This document shows, in pieces, positions 35,701-44,413 of a DNA stretch of 64,000 nt. The position numbers were made by a program, and so were the translations under genes. Where the stretch lies: NCBI RefSeq assembly GCF_015234215.1, contig NZ_JADEKP010000003.1:124001-188000 (forward strand), given 5' to 3'. The DNA comes from Clostridium chrysemydis. GTDB taxonomy: Bacteria > Bacillota > Clostridia > Clostridiales > Clostridiaceae. Numbering within the stretch: the first letter of the stretch is position 1; every line of letters starts with the position of its first letter. The notes beneath the pieces are model-generated. The model made no database searches, was not told the origin of the DNA, and was given only the letters and a program-made list of their open reading frames with translations.

Positions 35701-36697
35701 TGTTTTACCTAGCGGTTTAACAAATGTTCAGTTAGATGTTTTAGAAGCTTACCTTTCTCAAGGGGTAAAGGTTGATTTAGTAAATATTATGACTATGTGC
35801 TACGGACAAGCTACTCTTCTTCCAGGTGAAAACTACGGAACAGCTTCACTTAGAGCAGTAGATAGCACTAAAGATCAATTAAAAGAATATTATAAAAAGT
35901 ATGCAAATACAGAATTAACAGACAAAGAAGCATATAGAAAAATAGGAACTACAGTTTCAGTAGGATTTGAAGGAGAAGCACACCCAATCTTCCCTAAAGA
36001 GTGGACTAGCTTAGTAGTTGATCATGCTATAGAAAAAGGGCTTGGAATGACTTCAATGTGGTCTATAAATAGAGATTCTATGGCGCAATCAAATAAAGGA
36101 ATATACGCTCCATACGAGCATATAAACCTATTTAAAAAGTTTGGAACAGGAGAAGAAATTCCAGATAAAAATGCAGCTCCAACTTTTAGTGGAATAGAAG
36201 ATAAGACTATTAATTTAGGAGATAGCTTTAATCCATTAGAAGGAGTAAAGGCTAACGATAAAGAGGATGGAGACTTAACTTCTAAGATTGAAGTTACAGG
36301 AAAAGTTGATACTTCAAAGAGTGGAAAATATACTTTAACTTATAAAGTATCTGATAGTGAAGGATTAGAAACAACTAAAACTAGAACTATAACTGTAAAA
36401 GATAACTCTATTGTAGAAGATACTTTTGATATTAATAAAATCTATTATGGCGGAGAAATAGTTATCTACAAAGGTGAAGAATATAAAGCTAAGTGGTGGG
36501 TTCAAGGTGAAGCACCAGACAAATCACAAGCTTTTGAAAAGATAGTTAAACCTAATGAAGACGGAAGCTTAAACTGGTATGAAGGAATGGTTTGTACTGG
36601 TGGAATGCAGGTTTCTTTTGAAGGAAAGATATATGAAGCTAAATGGTGGACAACATCAAAGCCAGGTAGCGATGATTCTTGGAAATTAATCAAATAA
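32783..36697 (+). CDS. Secreted chitinase with two GH18 domains, Ig-like repeats and chitin-binding modules
   Basis: 1304 aa. Signal peptide (about 33 residues, ending EAFA). GH18 domain 1 (about 54-465) has FIDLDWEYPG with catalytic E186. After a beta domain come two DUF5011-type repeats (TDKEDGDLTSKIKVEGTVDT, residues about 618-790). GH18 domain 2 (about 795-1130) has KIDLDIEG with catalytic E940 and SLGGLNG. A third DUF5011 repeat follows. Two C-terminal CBM5/12-like modules have aromatic patches YKAKWWVQG and YEAKWWTTS. It should degrade chitin outside the cell. The two catalytic domains belong to different GH18 types (ChiA-like and ChiD-like), suggesting cooperative cleavage. AGGAGGG precedes the ATG. 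Confidence 0.93.
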   Translation: MAKNHAKIRKIIATTIMATVVASTISPTLEAFAANNSREITQKTSTKNQSQKRNVMYYGDWSIWGGQGNFYPKDIPADQLTHLNFAFMDFDSNGDLVFTDKDAATGAPVGQAGVQWGAPNAGILIALQELRAKNPNLKIGISVGGWSKSGDFSLIARDKNKRDNFIKNIIKFVDYTNMDFIDLDWEYPGDVRQPDLVDNKNDEGAIHSIPEDKENYITLLEELRSALDKKGVEVNKDYELSVALPAPKAKVDLGVDVDRLFNVVDFANIMTYDMRGAWDPVSGHQTGLYANPNDSLKGNNLSVDESVDYLLSKGAEPEKIVIGAAYYTRGWNKVSKGDNKELPGLFEDAEKNSKDADQTPSYGAPNEAPLTVGDGGRSSGVWSYRSLDKLKANYPGLKEYWDDTAKAPYLYDESTGKFFTYDNVKSIEEKTKYVNENNLGGVIGWMASQDSPTNNSSRRDELTTATKKGLFGENELQKHDIGYSNLDISATVNTYEQEWGVDKKGYEITIKNNEKAEESNGVLKEVERGAETIKAPKLYLKTDKALNRGDYTSGTVTYENGYTVVDLKSVWEGKNIEQGQTYTFKLSGDAKIESIEIVQRMSETGPEIYKQTIFGEKVPEVNSAPVLSGVLDKTIKLNEDFDKLQGVTATDKEDGDLTSKIKVEGTVDTSKEGKYTLTYKVSDKEGLTTTKNRVITVKAEEVTPPEVNEAPELKGVEDKTIKLNEKFDKLQGVTATDKEDGDLTSKIKVEGTVDTSKEGKYTLTYKVSDSKELTTTKNRVITVETEEVKPPVEDSDFGVGKGVEWAEQVNAPFADMTAWNNGDFSVNGALNLKKISEDTGVKFFNLGFIQATSGVQNGKVNWGFGGFDVLSERHKDNTQYQGIKQAIKDVRSLGGDVAISLGGLNGTAIWEVSQDVDVLYNTYKEIVTGYGLTKIDLDIEGATSTNKQLNIQNAKAIKRVQDETGVEVVLTLAVLPSGLTNVQLDVLEAYLSQGVKVDLVNIMTMCYGQATLLPGENYGTASLRAVDSTKDQLKEYYKKYANTELTDKEAYRKIGTTVSVGFEGEAHPIFPKEWTSLVVDHAIEKGLGMTSMWSINRDSMAQSNKGIYAPYEHINLFKKFGTGEEIPDKNAAPTFSGIEDKTINLGDSFNPLEGVKANDKEDGDLTSKIEVTGKVDTSKSGKYTLTYKVSDSEGLETTKTRTITVKDNSIVEDTFDINKIYYGGEIVIYKGEEYKAKWWVQGEAPDKSQAFEKIVKPNEDGSLNWYEGMVCTGGMQVSFEGKIYEAKWWTTSKPGSDDSWKLIK

Positions 36698-36733
36698 AAT
36701 ATTATAAAGTTAGAAAAAGTAATGAGTAAGAAG

Positions 36734-36771
36734 AAAAGGGCATGGTATTTAAAAATATCGTGCTCTTTTTC
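36734..36771 (+). terminator. Terminator of the chitinase gene
   Basis: AAAAGGGCATGGTATTT pairs with ATATCGTGCTCTTTTT, ending in a T run. Confidence 0.85.
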
Positions 36772-37054
36772 TATTAATATATTTACTTTAATAAAAACAA
36801 GTATCAATATGGTGAAAATAGTAAATGCAGAAAAGGAAGAAAGGATGCAGTAAATTATATCTATCGCTAAAGGCTTTGCCTTAGCGGTAGATTTTTTTAG
36901 TCATATTAAAGTCATAACTTAAGCATTTGAAAGGCATAAGTTGAATTTAATATAAGATTAAAGATAATAAAATAAAATGGAAAAAGAAGGAAAGTTGGAT
37001 TTTAAAGATATTTGAAACTCAGAATTAAAGGGGTAGCAGAAAGGGAGTATATAG
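36772..37054. other. Intergenic stretch with a second strong terminator
   Basis: ATCTATCGCTAA (36859-36870) pairs with TTAGCGGTAGAT (36881-36892) and seven T follow. No gene lies between this and the first terminator 90 bp earlier. The rest leads to the ABC gene (GGGAG before its ATG). Confidence 0.6.
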
Positions 37055-39010
37055 ATGTTTATTTTAAGAGACATAGTGAAAAAATTTAATGGTGTAAAAG
37101 TAATTAAAAATCTAAATCTAGAGATTGAAGGAGGGCTAAATTTTATTGTAGGACCATCTGGAAGTGGAAAATCAACTTTATTGAAAATAATTAGTGGGAT
37201 AGATAGAGACTACGAAGGGGAGGTATTTTATAGAAGTAAGCCTATTAAAAGGTTTAAAGAGTCTCAATTAGACTCTTATTATTATAATTCAGTTGGATTT
37301 ATATTTCAAAACTTCAAGCTTATAGATCACTTATCAGTTGAGGATAATGTAAAGGCTATATTAGAACTTGAAAATATAGATAAAAATGAAATGAATAGTA
37401 GAGTAGATCACATATTGAAAAGATTAGCACTAGAAAAATTTGCAAAGAAAAATGTTTCTCTTTTATCAGGAGGACAAAAACAAAGAGTAGCAATAGCTAG
37501 AGCTTTAGTTAAAGAGCCAGAGGTAATAATAGCAGATGAACCTACTGGTGCTTTAGATAAAAAGACTTCTAAAATGATAATGGATGTACTTAAAAAAATA
37601 GCTAAAGAGAGAACTGTAATAGTTGTAACTCATGATAAATCAGCAGTTACAGAAGATAGTAATTGTTTTTTATTAAATAATGGTGTTATTGAAAAGATAA
37701 ACTCAGCTAAAAAGGTACAATTATCAGAAGAAAAAAAGAAAATAATTAAACCTAATTTATCAATAAAAATGGCAGTTGTTCAAGGAATAAAAAATTTTAA
37801 AGGTTTATTTTTAAAATTTTTACTTACAGCATTTATATTAATGTTAGCATCATATTTTTTATTATTAAACTTTAGTGGAACAGTAGCTAATGAAAATAGT
37901 GAAATTTTAAATAAATTAATCTTAGAGAGAGGAAATAATCTTAGAGATTTAGACTTAGCAACAAGTATGATGTCAGGGGTAAGCACAAAGGGTGAAAAGG
38001 GAGCTTCATTAGACATAGAACAAGATGTATCAAAAGCATTTGAAAGGCTAAGAAATGATCCAAGAATAGAATTTATTATTCCAGTAGATGGAATACAAAA
38101 TATGAAGGTGCAATTAGATGGAAAAGAATATGATATAGAAAATAGTAATACAGTTCCAATAGTAAATGAGGTTGAATCAGGAAGAGTTCCAAATATGTCA
38201 GGTAGAGAAGTTGCTATAAGTAAAAAGTTTGTTGAAAATCTAAATTTAAAACCAGAAGATGTTATAGGTAAAACTATTTCTATAGATGGAGTCGCTTTTG
38301 ATTGGTCTTCAGGAAGTCCAAAAGAAGTCAAAATTAAAATAAGTGATGTGAAAATAGTAGGAGTATTAAATACTAAATATACAATAGATTCTCCATCATA
38401 TGGAAAAGAAGAAATAGAATTAGAGGATTCTTTTATATATGGGCTAGATGTAGTTAAAGATATAAAAAAGCAATCAAATTCAAATACAGATAACCTTTCA
38501 TTTAGAGTACGAGTTAAGGAAATTAAAGATATAATGCCTATAGTTAACGAGCTAGAAAAAGATGGATTAACACCTATAGGTGAATTTGAGACTGTTAAAG
38601 ATATCTTAAAGATAAGTGATGTAAGTAAAGATCAAACTAGCTCAGTTTCAGTTATACTTGCTGCAATTGCAATGATAGTTACAATCTTAATAACACTAAT
38701 AAATGGATATATAAGAAAAGGAGAGTTTGCAATTTTAAGTATTAATGGATATTCAAAAAAGAGTATTGCGATTTTAAATATAATGGAATATATACTAATT
38801 TCAATAGTATCAGCAATAATGTTTGCATTAGCATTACCAGTTATAAATAATATATCAAAATCTATTTTTGATATGGAGATTGTAGGAGTAAATACAAGAT
38901 TATTAGGTGCAGGAATAGTTATATCTTTAGGACTACTTATGGGAATTCTATCGGCTATTATATTATCTAATTTAAAGACAGAAAATAATTTAATGAAGGG
39001 TGATAGATGA
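37055..39010 (+). CDS. Fused ABC ATPase-FtsX permease, antimicrobial-peptide or lipoprotein type (1)
   Basis: 651 aa. ATPase domain 1-215: Walker A GPSGSGKST, signature LSGGQKQRVAIARAL, Walker B VIIADEPTGALD. Then one membrane helix (about 250-275), an extracellular domain (about 280-525) and three helices (about 530-650), the MacB/FtsX permease layout, with ATPase at the N-terminus in a single chain. Its end overlaps the next, similar gene by 4 bp, so the two may form a heterodimer. The OmpR-type two-component system downstream suggests a stress or peptide-resistance role (inference). Confidence 0.88.
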   Translation: MFILRDIVKKFNGVKVIKNLNLEIEGGLNFIVGPSGSGKSTLLKIISGIDRDYEGEVFYRSKPIKRFKESQLDSYYYNSVGFIFQNFKLIDHLSVEDNVKAILELENIDKNEMNSRVDHILKRLALEKFAKKNVSLLSGGQKQRVAIARALVKEPEVIIADEPTGALDKKTSKMIMDVLKKIAKERTVIVVTHDKSAVTEDSNCFLLNNGVIEKINSAKKVQLSEEKKKIIKPNLSIKMAVVQGIKNFKGLFLKFLLTAFILMLASYFLLLNFSGTVANENSEILNKLILERGNNLRDLDLATSMMSGVSTKGEKGASLDIEQDVSKAFERLRNDPRIEFIIPVDGIQNMKVQLDGKEYDIENSNTVPIVNEVESGRVPNMSGREVAISKKFVENLNLKPEDVIGKTISIDGVAFDWSSGSPKEVKIKISDVKIVGVLNTKYTIDSPSYGKEEIELEDSFIYGLDVVKDIKKQSNSNTDNLSFRVRVKEIKDIMPIVNELEKDGLTPIGEFETVKDILKISDVSKDQTSSVSVILAAIAMIVTILITLINGYIRKGEFAILSINGYSKKSIAILNIMEYILISIVSAIMFALALPVINNISKSIFDMEIVGVNTRLLGAGIVISLGLLMGILSAIILSNLKTENNLMKGDR

Positions 39011-40863
39011 TGATAACTTTAAGAAATTTAGAAAAGAGTTTTAAAGAAGTAGAAATATATAAAGAGGTAGATTATTCTTTTAAAGAAAATAAATTAACAT
39101 GTTTTTTAGGACCTAGTGGATCTGGCAAAACTACATTATTGAATCTTATAGCTGGTTTTGATACAGATTATAAAGGAGATATAATTTCTTTTGGGATAGA
39201 CTTAAAGAGTTTATCAAAGGATGAACTTTGTGATTATAGATTTAATAAGATTGGGTTTGTTTTTCAAAATTATAATCTTTTAAATGGCTATACTGTACTT
39301 GAAAATGTGCTTATGGGAATAAATTTAAACAATAATATAAAAGAAAGAGAAAAGATTAGGAGAGCTTTAGATTTATTAAGCTCTCTTAAAATTACAGATA
39401 AAAAAGATCAAAAGGTTGAGACTTTAAGCGGTGGGCAAAAACAACGAGTAGCTATTGCTAGAGCATTAATAAATAAACCAGATATAATTTTAGCTGATGA
39501 ACCAACAGGAGCTTTAGATGAAGAAACAAGCCTAGAAATAATGAAAATATTAAAGGAAATATCTAAAGAAAAAACTGTTATAGTAATTACTCACGATGAA
39601 AACGTCTCAAAGTTTGCAGACGAAATAATAGAACTTGAAAATAAAAATTTAGTTATAAAAAAATTAGCAAAGGATGATTTAATAGAAAATAAATCAGAAA
39701 AAAACAAAAGCAATTGGATAAAATCTAAATTGAATAATAAAATAGAAAATAAAATAAGTTTTAAAAATTTCAAGATTCATTTTGTAAAATTTGTCCTTGT
39801 TGGAATTATAATCGCCCTTGGATCTGCTTCCTTTGTTTCGGCATTATCTTTAAAGGATATAAATAAGAAAGCAATTAAAGAATTTAAAGAGAAGAATTTT
39901 TATTATAATTTATGTCAAATACCTATAGATGAAGGTACTAAAAAAAGTCCAGAGGATATAATAAATATCTTAAAAGCTAAAGAAGGAATTAAAAACATAT
40001 ATTATCAATATGATTTACAAAATATAACTTTAGAAAATAATGATAAATCCTATACTATAGACTACAAAACGCCAACAGCTATACCAAAGGAAAGCTTAGT
40101 TTATGGCACTATGCCAAAGGAGAAGGAAAAGGAAATAGCTATAGCTATGAATTTAACAAAAAGATTAGTAGATAATCCTAAAGATATTTTAGGAAAAGAA
40201 ATAAATATTAAGTATAAGGATAAAATGGGAAAAACTAAGGAAATAAAATTAAAGGTTAGCGGATTAACTAATTCTAAGTACCAAGATTTTATATTAAGTA
40301 GTGATATAGAGAAAGAAGTTTATGAGAACTATGTAAAGGACGGGGATAAAGTAAAAGCAATTTATTTTGAAATAAGTGATTTTTCTAAGATTCCAGAGAT
40401 TCATAAAGAATTAAAAGATTCAGGGTTAGATGTTTTAACAAAGAGTGAGGATGTTAAGTCTTTTCAAAATAGTTTTGTAAGATTAATTAAACTTTTTACA
40501 TCTATAGCTTATATAATTTTAATTTTAGGAGTTTCTATAAGTTCAATTATGTTATATAAAATTTCAGTTGAGAGGTATTCAGAGGTTGGTATTTTAGGGG
40601 CTATAGGGTATAGTAAGAGAAATATTAGTAGAATAATGTTTAAGGAAAGTTTATATTTTTCTTTAATTTCAACAGTAATTTCTTTTGGTTTGATTTTTAT
40701 AATATCTATTATTTACAAAAGTCAATTTGGTTATGGGTTAGAGTTAGGTATGACCTCATTTATTATTTTAATACTTGTAAATGTTAGTTTAACTTTAGGT
40801 TTAACAAATTTAATAAGTTTTAAATTGATAAAGACAGAAACTGTGAAAGCTTTAAGGAGTTAG
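39007..40863 (+). CDS. Fused ABC ATPase-FtsX permease (2)
   Basis: 618 aa, same design as its upstream neighbour. ATPase at 1-215 (GPSGSGKTT, LSGGQKQRVAIARAL, IILADEPTGALDEET), one helix near 255-275, an external domain and three helices from about 495 (LFTSIAYIILILGVSISSIM). The start ATG overlaps the previous stop, so translation is coupled. The external domain is shorter than in partner 1. Together they probably form one MacB-like or BceAB-like machine that acts on membrane-active compounds. Confidence 0.88.
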   Translation: MMITLRNLEKSFKEVEIYKEVDYSFKENKLTCFLGPSGSGKTTLLNLIAGFDTDYKGDIISFGIDLKSLSKDELCDYRFNKIGFVFQNYNLLNGYTVLENVLMGINLNNNIKEREKIRRALDLLSSLKITDKKDQKVETLSGGQKQRVAIARALINKPDIILADEPTGALDEETSLEIMKILKEISKEKTVIVITHDENVSKFADEIIELENKNLVIKKLAKDDLIENKSEKNKSNWIKSKLNNKIENKISFKNFKIHFVKFVLVGIIIALGSASFVSALSLKDINKKAIKEFKEKNFYYNLCQIPIDEGTKKSPEDIINILKAKEGIKNIYYQYDLQNITLENNDKSYTIDYKTPTAIPKESLVYGTMPKEKEKEIAIAMNLTKRLVDNPKDILGKEINIKYKDKMGKTKEIKLKVSGLTNSKYQDFILSSDIEKEVYENYVKDGDKVKAIYFEISDFSKIPEIHKELKDSGLDVLTKSEDVKSFQNSFVRLIKLFTSIAYIILILGVSISSIMLYKISVERYSEVGILGAIGYSKRNISRIMFKESLYFSLISTVISFGLIFIISIIYKSQFGYGLELGMTSFIILILVNVSLTLGLTNLISFKLIKTETVKALRS

Positions 40864-40939
40864 TTTAAATAAAAATGACAAGTAGAAAGATAAAGTGATA
40901 AACTTAAAATATAAGCAAGGCATCAGTGGAGGAAGTTAA

Positions 40940-41629
40940 ATGGTTAATAAAACAGTACTAATAGTAGAAGACGAAGAAAAAATAAATAAAATGGTTTGTG
41001 ATTATTTTAAGTTTAATGGATTTGAAGTTATAAGTGCAACTGATGGAATGGAAGCAGTAGATAAATTTAATAAAGATATAGATTTAGTAATTTTAGATGT
41101 TATGTTACCTAAATTAGACGGATTTACAGTTTTAAGAAAGATAAGAAAAAGATCAGACGTTCCTGTTATGATGGTTACAGCAAGGGCTGAGGACGAAGAT
41201 GTATTAATGGGATACGAGTTAAAGGTAGATGATTATATAATTAAACCTTTTAATCTAGAGATATTAATTGCAAAAGCTAAGGTGCTTTTAGATAGAATTG
41301 ACTCAATGGCTAAAGAAAAACATAAGGAAAGAAAAGATATATTAAAATATAATGGGGTTAAAATTGATAAACTTCAAATGAAAGTTTTCATTGAGGAAGA
41401 AGAAATTGAACTTGAACCAAAGCAGTTTGAAATATTAAAATACTTAATGGAAAATAAGAATATTGTTATATCAAGGGAAAAATTATTAGAGGAAAAATGG
41501 GGGTATGACTACTATGGGAATACTAGGGTAGTAGATTCTCAAATAAAGAAACTTAGAAAAAATTTAAAAGATAAGTCTTATTGCATTAAAACAGTCTTTG
41601 GAACAGGATATAAGTTTGATGTGGAATAG
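40940..41629 (+). CDS. OmpR-family response regulator
   Basis: 229 aa. Receiver domain with EDEEKI acidic pair, LVILDVMLPKLDGF phospho-Asp, VTARAEDED and IIKPF; winged helix about 130-229 (ILKYLMENKNIVISREKLLE, RVVDSQIKKLRKNLKD, FGTGYKFD). GGAGGAAG precedes the ATG. It overlaps the kinase gene by 11 bp and follows the two ABC genes, which it probably regulates. Confidence 0.92.
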   Translation: MVNKTVLIVEDEEKINKMVCDYFKFNGFEVISATDGMEAVDKFNKDIDLVILDVMLPKLDGFTVLRKIRKRSDVPVMMVTARAEDEDVLMGYELKVDDYIIKPFNLEILIAKAKVLLDRIDSMAKEKHKERKDILKYNGVKIDKLQMKVFIEEEEIELEPKQFEILKYLMENKNIVISREKLLEEKWGYDYYGNTRVVDSQIKKLRKNLKDKSYCIKTVFGTGYKFDVE

Positions 41630-43388
41630 ATTTATAAAAAGAAGTATAGCATCTAAATTTTTTATAATGAATTTAATAATTTTAATTAGTGTTATTGTAA
41701 TTCAGTTAGTATTTCAAGCTTTATATTTTGATAAATATTACTTAAATAAAAAAGAAGAATCATTAGTATATGCTATAACAGAATTTGAAAATTTCATTCC
41801 TAAAGCAAAATCAGAAAAAGAAATAATTACTTATATGAATAATCAAATGAGAAAAGATAATATAGCTTTATGTATGAGAGATTCAGATTTAAGCGGAGGA
41901 TATTCATTAGAGTCTTATATGGGTGAAAGGCAGATAGTTATTAAAGGTTCTGATAATAAAGAGTATAAGGTGATTTTAGGAAACCAATTTCCAAATATAA
42001 ACATAAACAAGGGCGATGAAGTAAAAGTATCTGGCTCAAGTGATAGATTTGGATTTACCTTAGCAAATAAGTTTTATCTAAATGGTAAAGAAGTAAATCC
42101 ATACTATAATATAATACCTAGTGCTGGAGGGAATGTTACTTATAGTAGTCTAAATATGATGCCAGCAATAATTGCTGGAAATGAAATCAATATTAATGGA
42201 AAAGTTGAAAAAGTAATACCAAAAGATAATTACTATTCTTTAGGTAATACAGATATGTATTTAGGAGCTAACGATAAGAATAATATTTTATCAAATGAAA
42301 AATATATAACAAAAATAAATTTAATTAATAGCTTAGATGAAGTTTTAGTTTTAACGGAAAAAACAGATAATGGATACTTAATAGCTATGACACCTATAGC
42401 AGAGGTTAAGGATGTTTTAGGAACACTAAATAGTTACTATCTTATGATACTTATAGTTGCATTTGTGATAGTAATAATAATATCTTTGATTTATTCAAGA
42501 TATATGAGCAGGCCTTTAGTTGAAATGAGTAATATTGCAAAAAAAATATCTGAGTGCGACTTTAATTATAAATATGATGTTAAAACTGAAGATGAAATAG
42601 GTAAGCTTGGAGAATCTTTAAATCAGATATCTAATAATCTAGAAAAAAGTTTAAATGATTTAAAAAAGAGTAATGAATTACTTAAAGAAGAAATGAATGA
42701 AAAGGAAAAGGAAGAAGAAAAGAGAAAAGAACTTGTTGCAAATATTTCACATGAACTTAAAACTCCAATAACTATAATTCAGGGAAATATAAATTGCGTA
42801 AAAAGTGGAATGATTAAAGAAAATATTTATGAAGATATTATAGAAGAAACTAATAGGATGAATGATTTAGTTAAAGAGATGCTTGAAATATCTAAATTAG
42901 AATCACCTACTTTTATACTAAAAAAAGAAGCCTTTGATTTAGGTCAGATATTTTTAAAAGAAAAAGATAAATTAAAAGCTATGATTAAGGATAGGAACTT
43001 AAAAATTATAAATAATGAATTTGATGAAGTTATTGTTTATGGAGATGAAAAAAGGATAAACCAAGTTATTACAAATCTTTTAACTAATGCAATAAAATAC
43101 ACTCCAGAGGGAGAAAATATAATTGTAGAGATAGTAAAAAGAAATAATAAAGAATACGTATTTTCTATTGAAAACTTTGGGGTTACTTTGGATAAAAATG
43201 AAGTTTTACAGATCTGGGATCAATTTTATAGAAAAGAAAAATCTAGGAATAAAAAATTTGGTGGAACTGGGCTTGGACTAGCTATAGTTAAAAGGATTTT
43301 AGAAGTTCATAAAAGTGAATTTGGGGTAGAAAGCAAAAAAAACAGTGTAAAATTCTATTTTACCATTCCTAAATGCAACGAATATTAA
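41619..43388 (+). CDS. Sensor histidine kinase
   Basis: 589 aa from ATG 41619, inside the end of the regulator gene (an earlier TTG at 41598 is less likely). Two membrane helices (about 12-32 and 275-300) flank an extracellular sensor domain of some 240 residues. HAMP about 300-350, His box VANISHELKTPITIIQGN, N box ITNLLTNAIKYTPEG and G box FGGTGLGLAIVKRIL. It phosphorylates the preceding regulator. The large sensor domain differs from BceS-type kinases, which lack one. Confidence 0.92.
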   Translation: MWNRFIKRSIASKFFIMNLIILISVIVIQLVFQALYFDKYYLNKKEESLVYAITEFENFIPKAKSEKEIITYMNNQMRKDNIALCMRDSDLSGGYSLESYMGERQIVIKGSDNKEYKVILGNQFPNININKGDEVKVSGSSDRFGFTLANKFYLNGKEVNPYYNIIPSAGGNVTYSSLNMMPAIIAGNEININGKVEKVIPKDNYYSLGNTDMYLGANDKNNILSNEKYITKINLINSLDEVLVLTEKTDNGYLIAMTPIAEVKDVLGTLNSYYLMILIVAFVIVIIISLIYSRYMSRPLVEMSNIAKKISECDFNYKYDVKTEDEIGKLGESLNQISNNLEKSLNDLKKSNELLKEEMNEKEKEEEKRKELVANISHELKTPITIIQGNINCVKSGMIKENIYEDIIEETNRMNDLVKEMLEISKLESPTFILKKEAFDLGQIFLKEKDKLKAMIKDRNLKIINNEFDEVIVYGDEKRINQVITNLLTNAIKYTPEGENIIVEIVKRNNKEYVFSIENFGVTLDKNEVLQIWDQFYRKEKSRNKKFGGTGLGLAIVKRILEVHKSEFGVESKKNSVKFYFTIPKCNEY

Positions 43389-43389
43389 A

Positions 43390-43412
43390 GAGAGGAGAAA
43401 TCCTCTTTTTTT
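43390..43412 (+). terminator. Terminator of the ABC/two-component operon
   Basis: AGAGGA-GAAA-TCCTCT followed by seven T directly after the kinase stop codon. Confidence 0.9.
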
Positions 43413-43495
43413 ATTGTAATTTAAATAAATTATTTAAATATAAGCTCTATGAAGTATAATCTTATTATAAAAGCATAGAAAGGTTTGATAGATAA

Positions 43496-43906
43496 ATGAT
43501 AAAACCAGTTGTAAAAGATGTATTATTTTTAAATCAAAAGTCAGAAATAGCAACTAAAAATGATATAGGAGTAATAAAGGATTTAGAAGATACTTTAAGG
43601 GCGAATTTAGAGTATTGTGTAGGGATGGCAGCAAATATGATCGGGGTTAAAAAGAGGATTTTAGTTTTTAGTGTAGGAAATATAATAGTTCCTATGGTAA
43701 ACCCTATTATTTTAAAGAAGGAAGGTCAATATAGTGCTGAAGAGTGCTGCTTGTCTTTAACTGGATTTAGAGAAACTAAAAGATACGAAACTATAGAGGT
43801 AGAATACTTAGATAGGAATTTTAAAAAGCACAAAGAGACTTTTAAAGGATTTATAGCTCAAATTATTCAACATGAAATAGACCATTTTGAAGGAATAATA
43901 ATTTAA
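43496..43906 (+). CDS. def: Peptide deformylase-like protein with altered motif 1
   Basis: 136 aa, shorter than typical deformylases (about 150-190). Motif 3 QHEIDH (H126, E127, H130) is intact. Motif 2 reads EECCLS, where EGCLS is usual; C85 would be the metal ligand. Motif 1 reads CVGMAANMIG; the first Gly is Cys41 and the Gln that stabilises the transition state is Met48. The metal site is thus complete, but the oxyanion Gln is missing. It may be a clostridial variant with weak or different deformylase activity. Normal cell deformylase is presumably elsewhere. Confidence 0.8.
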   Translation: MIKPVVKDVLFLNQKSEIATKNDIGVIKDLEDTLRANLEYCVGMAANMIGVKKRILVFSVGNIIVPMVNPIILKKEGQYSAEECCLSLTGFRETKRYETIEVEYLDRNFKKHKETFKGFIAQIIQHEIDHFEGIII

Positions 43907-43933
43907 GGTCTATAGATAAAAGGGGAGGGTACA

Positions 43934-44353
43934 ATGAAAAAATATATAAACTTAGCTTTTACTTATGCTATTTTAGCATTAGTAAGTGGAGTGTTTTACA
44001 GAGAATTTACTAAAATACAAGGATATACTGAAAGAACAACACTTTCAGTTACTCATACACATCTCTTTATGTTAGGAACTATAATGTTTTTAATAATTGG
44101 GATATTTAGTCTTATAACTAATTTAGAGGAGCAAAAGCAATTTAAGTTGTTTATGAAACTTTATAACATAGGGCTACCTTTTATGGTGATAATGTTCTTT
44201 GTTAGAGGGATTCTTCAGGTTATGAATGCACCATTATCAAAGGGTGCATCTTCTGCTATATCAGGGATTGCAGGGGTTTCACATATTTTAGTTGGAATTT
44301 CTATAGTTTTATTATTTATAGCTTTAAGAAATTCTAAAAAGATAAAAGAATAG
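43934..44353 (+). CDS. DUF2871 membrane protein
   Basis: 139 aa with four predicted membrane helices (about 5-22, 40-62, 78-98, 112-130) and a conserved-looking VTHTHLFMLGTIMF segment with two His in helix 2. It matches what I know as DUF2871; function unknown. AGGGGAGGG precedes the ATG, 28 bp after the deformylase gene, so probably co-transcribed. Confidence 0.75.
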   Translation: MKKYINLAFTYAILALVSGVFYREFTKIQGYTERTTLSVTHTHLFMLGTIMFLIIGIFSLITNLEEQKQFKLFMKLYNIGLPFMVIMFFVRGILQVMNAPLSKGASSAISGIAGVSHILVGISIVLLFIALRNSKKIKE

Positions 44354-44370
44354 ATTTTAAGTAAATATAG

Positions 44371-44409
44371 AAAAGCACTCTAAAAAATATTATTTAGGGT
44401 GCTTTTTAG
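44371..44409. terminator. Bidirectional terminator
   Basis: AAAAGCACTCTAAA pairs with TTTAGGGTGCTTTTT between the DUF2871 gene and the convergent LysR gene. Confidence 0.88.
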
Positions 44410-44413
44410 TTAT

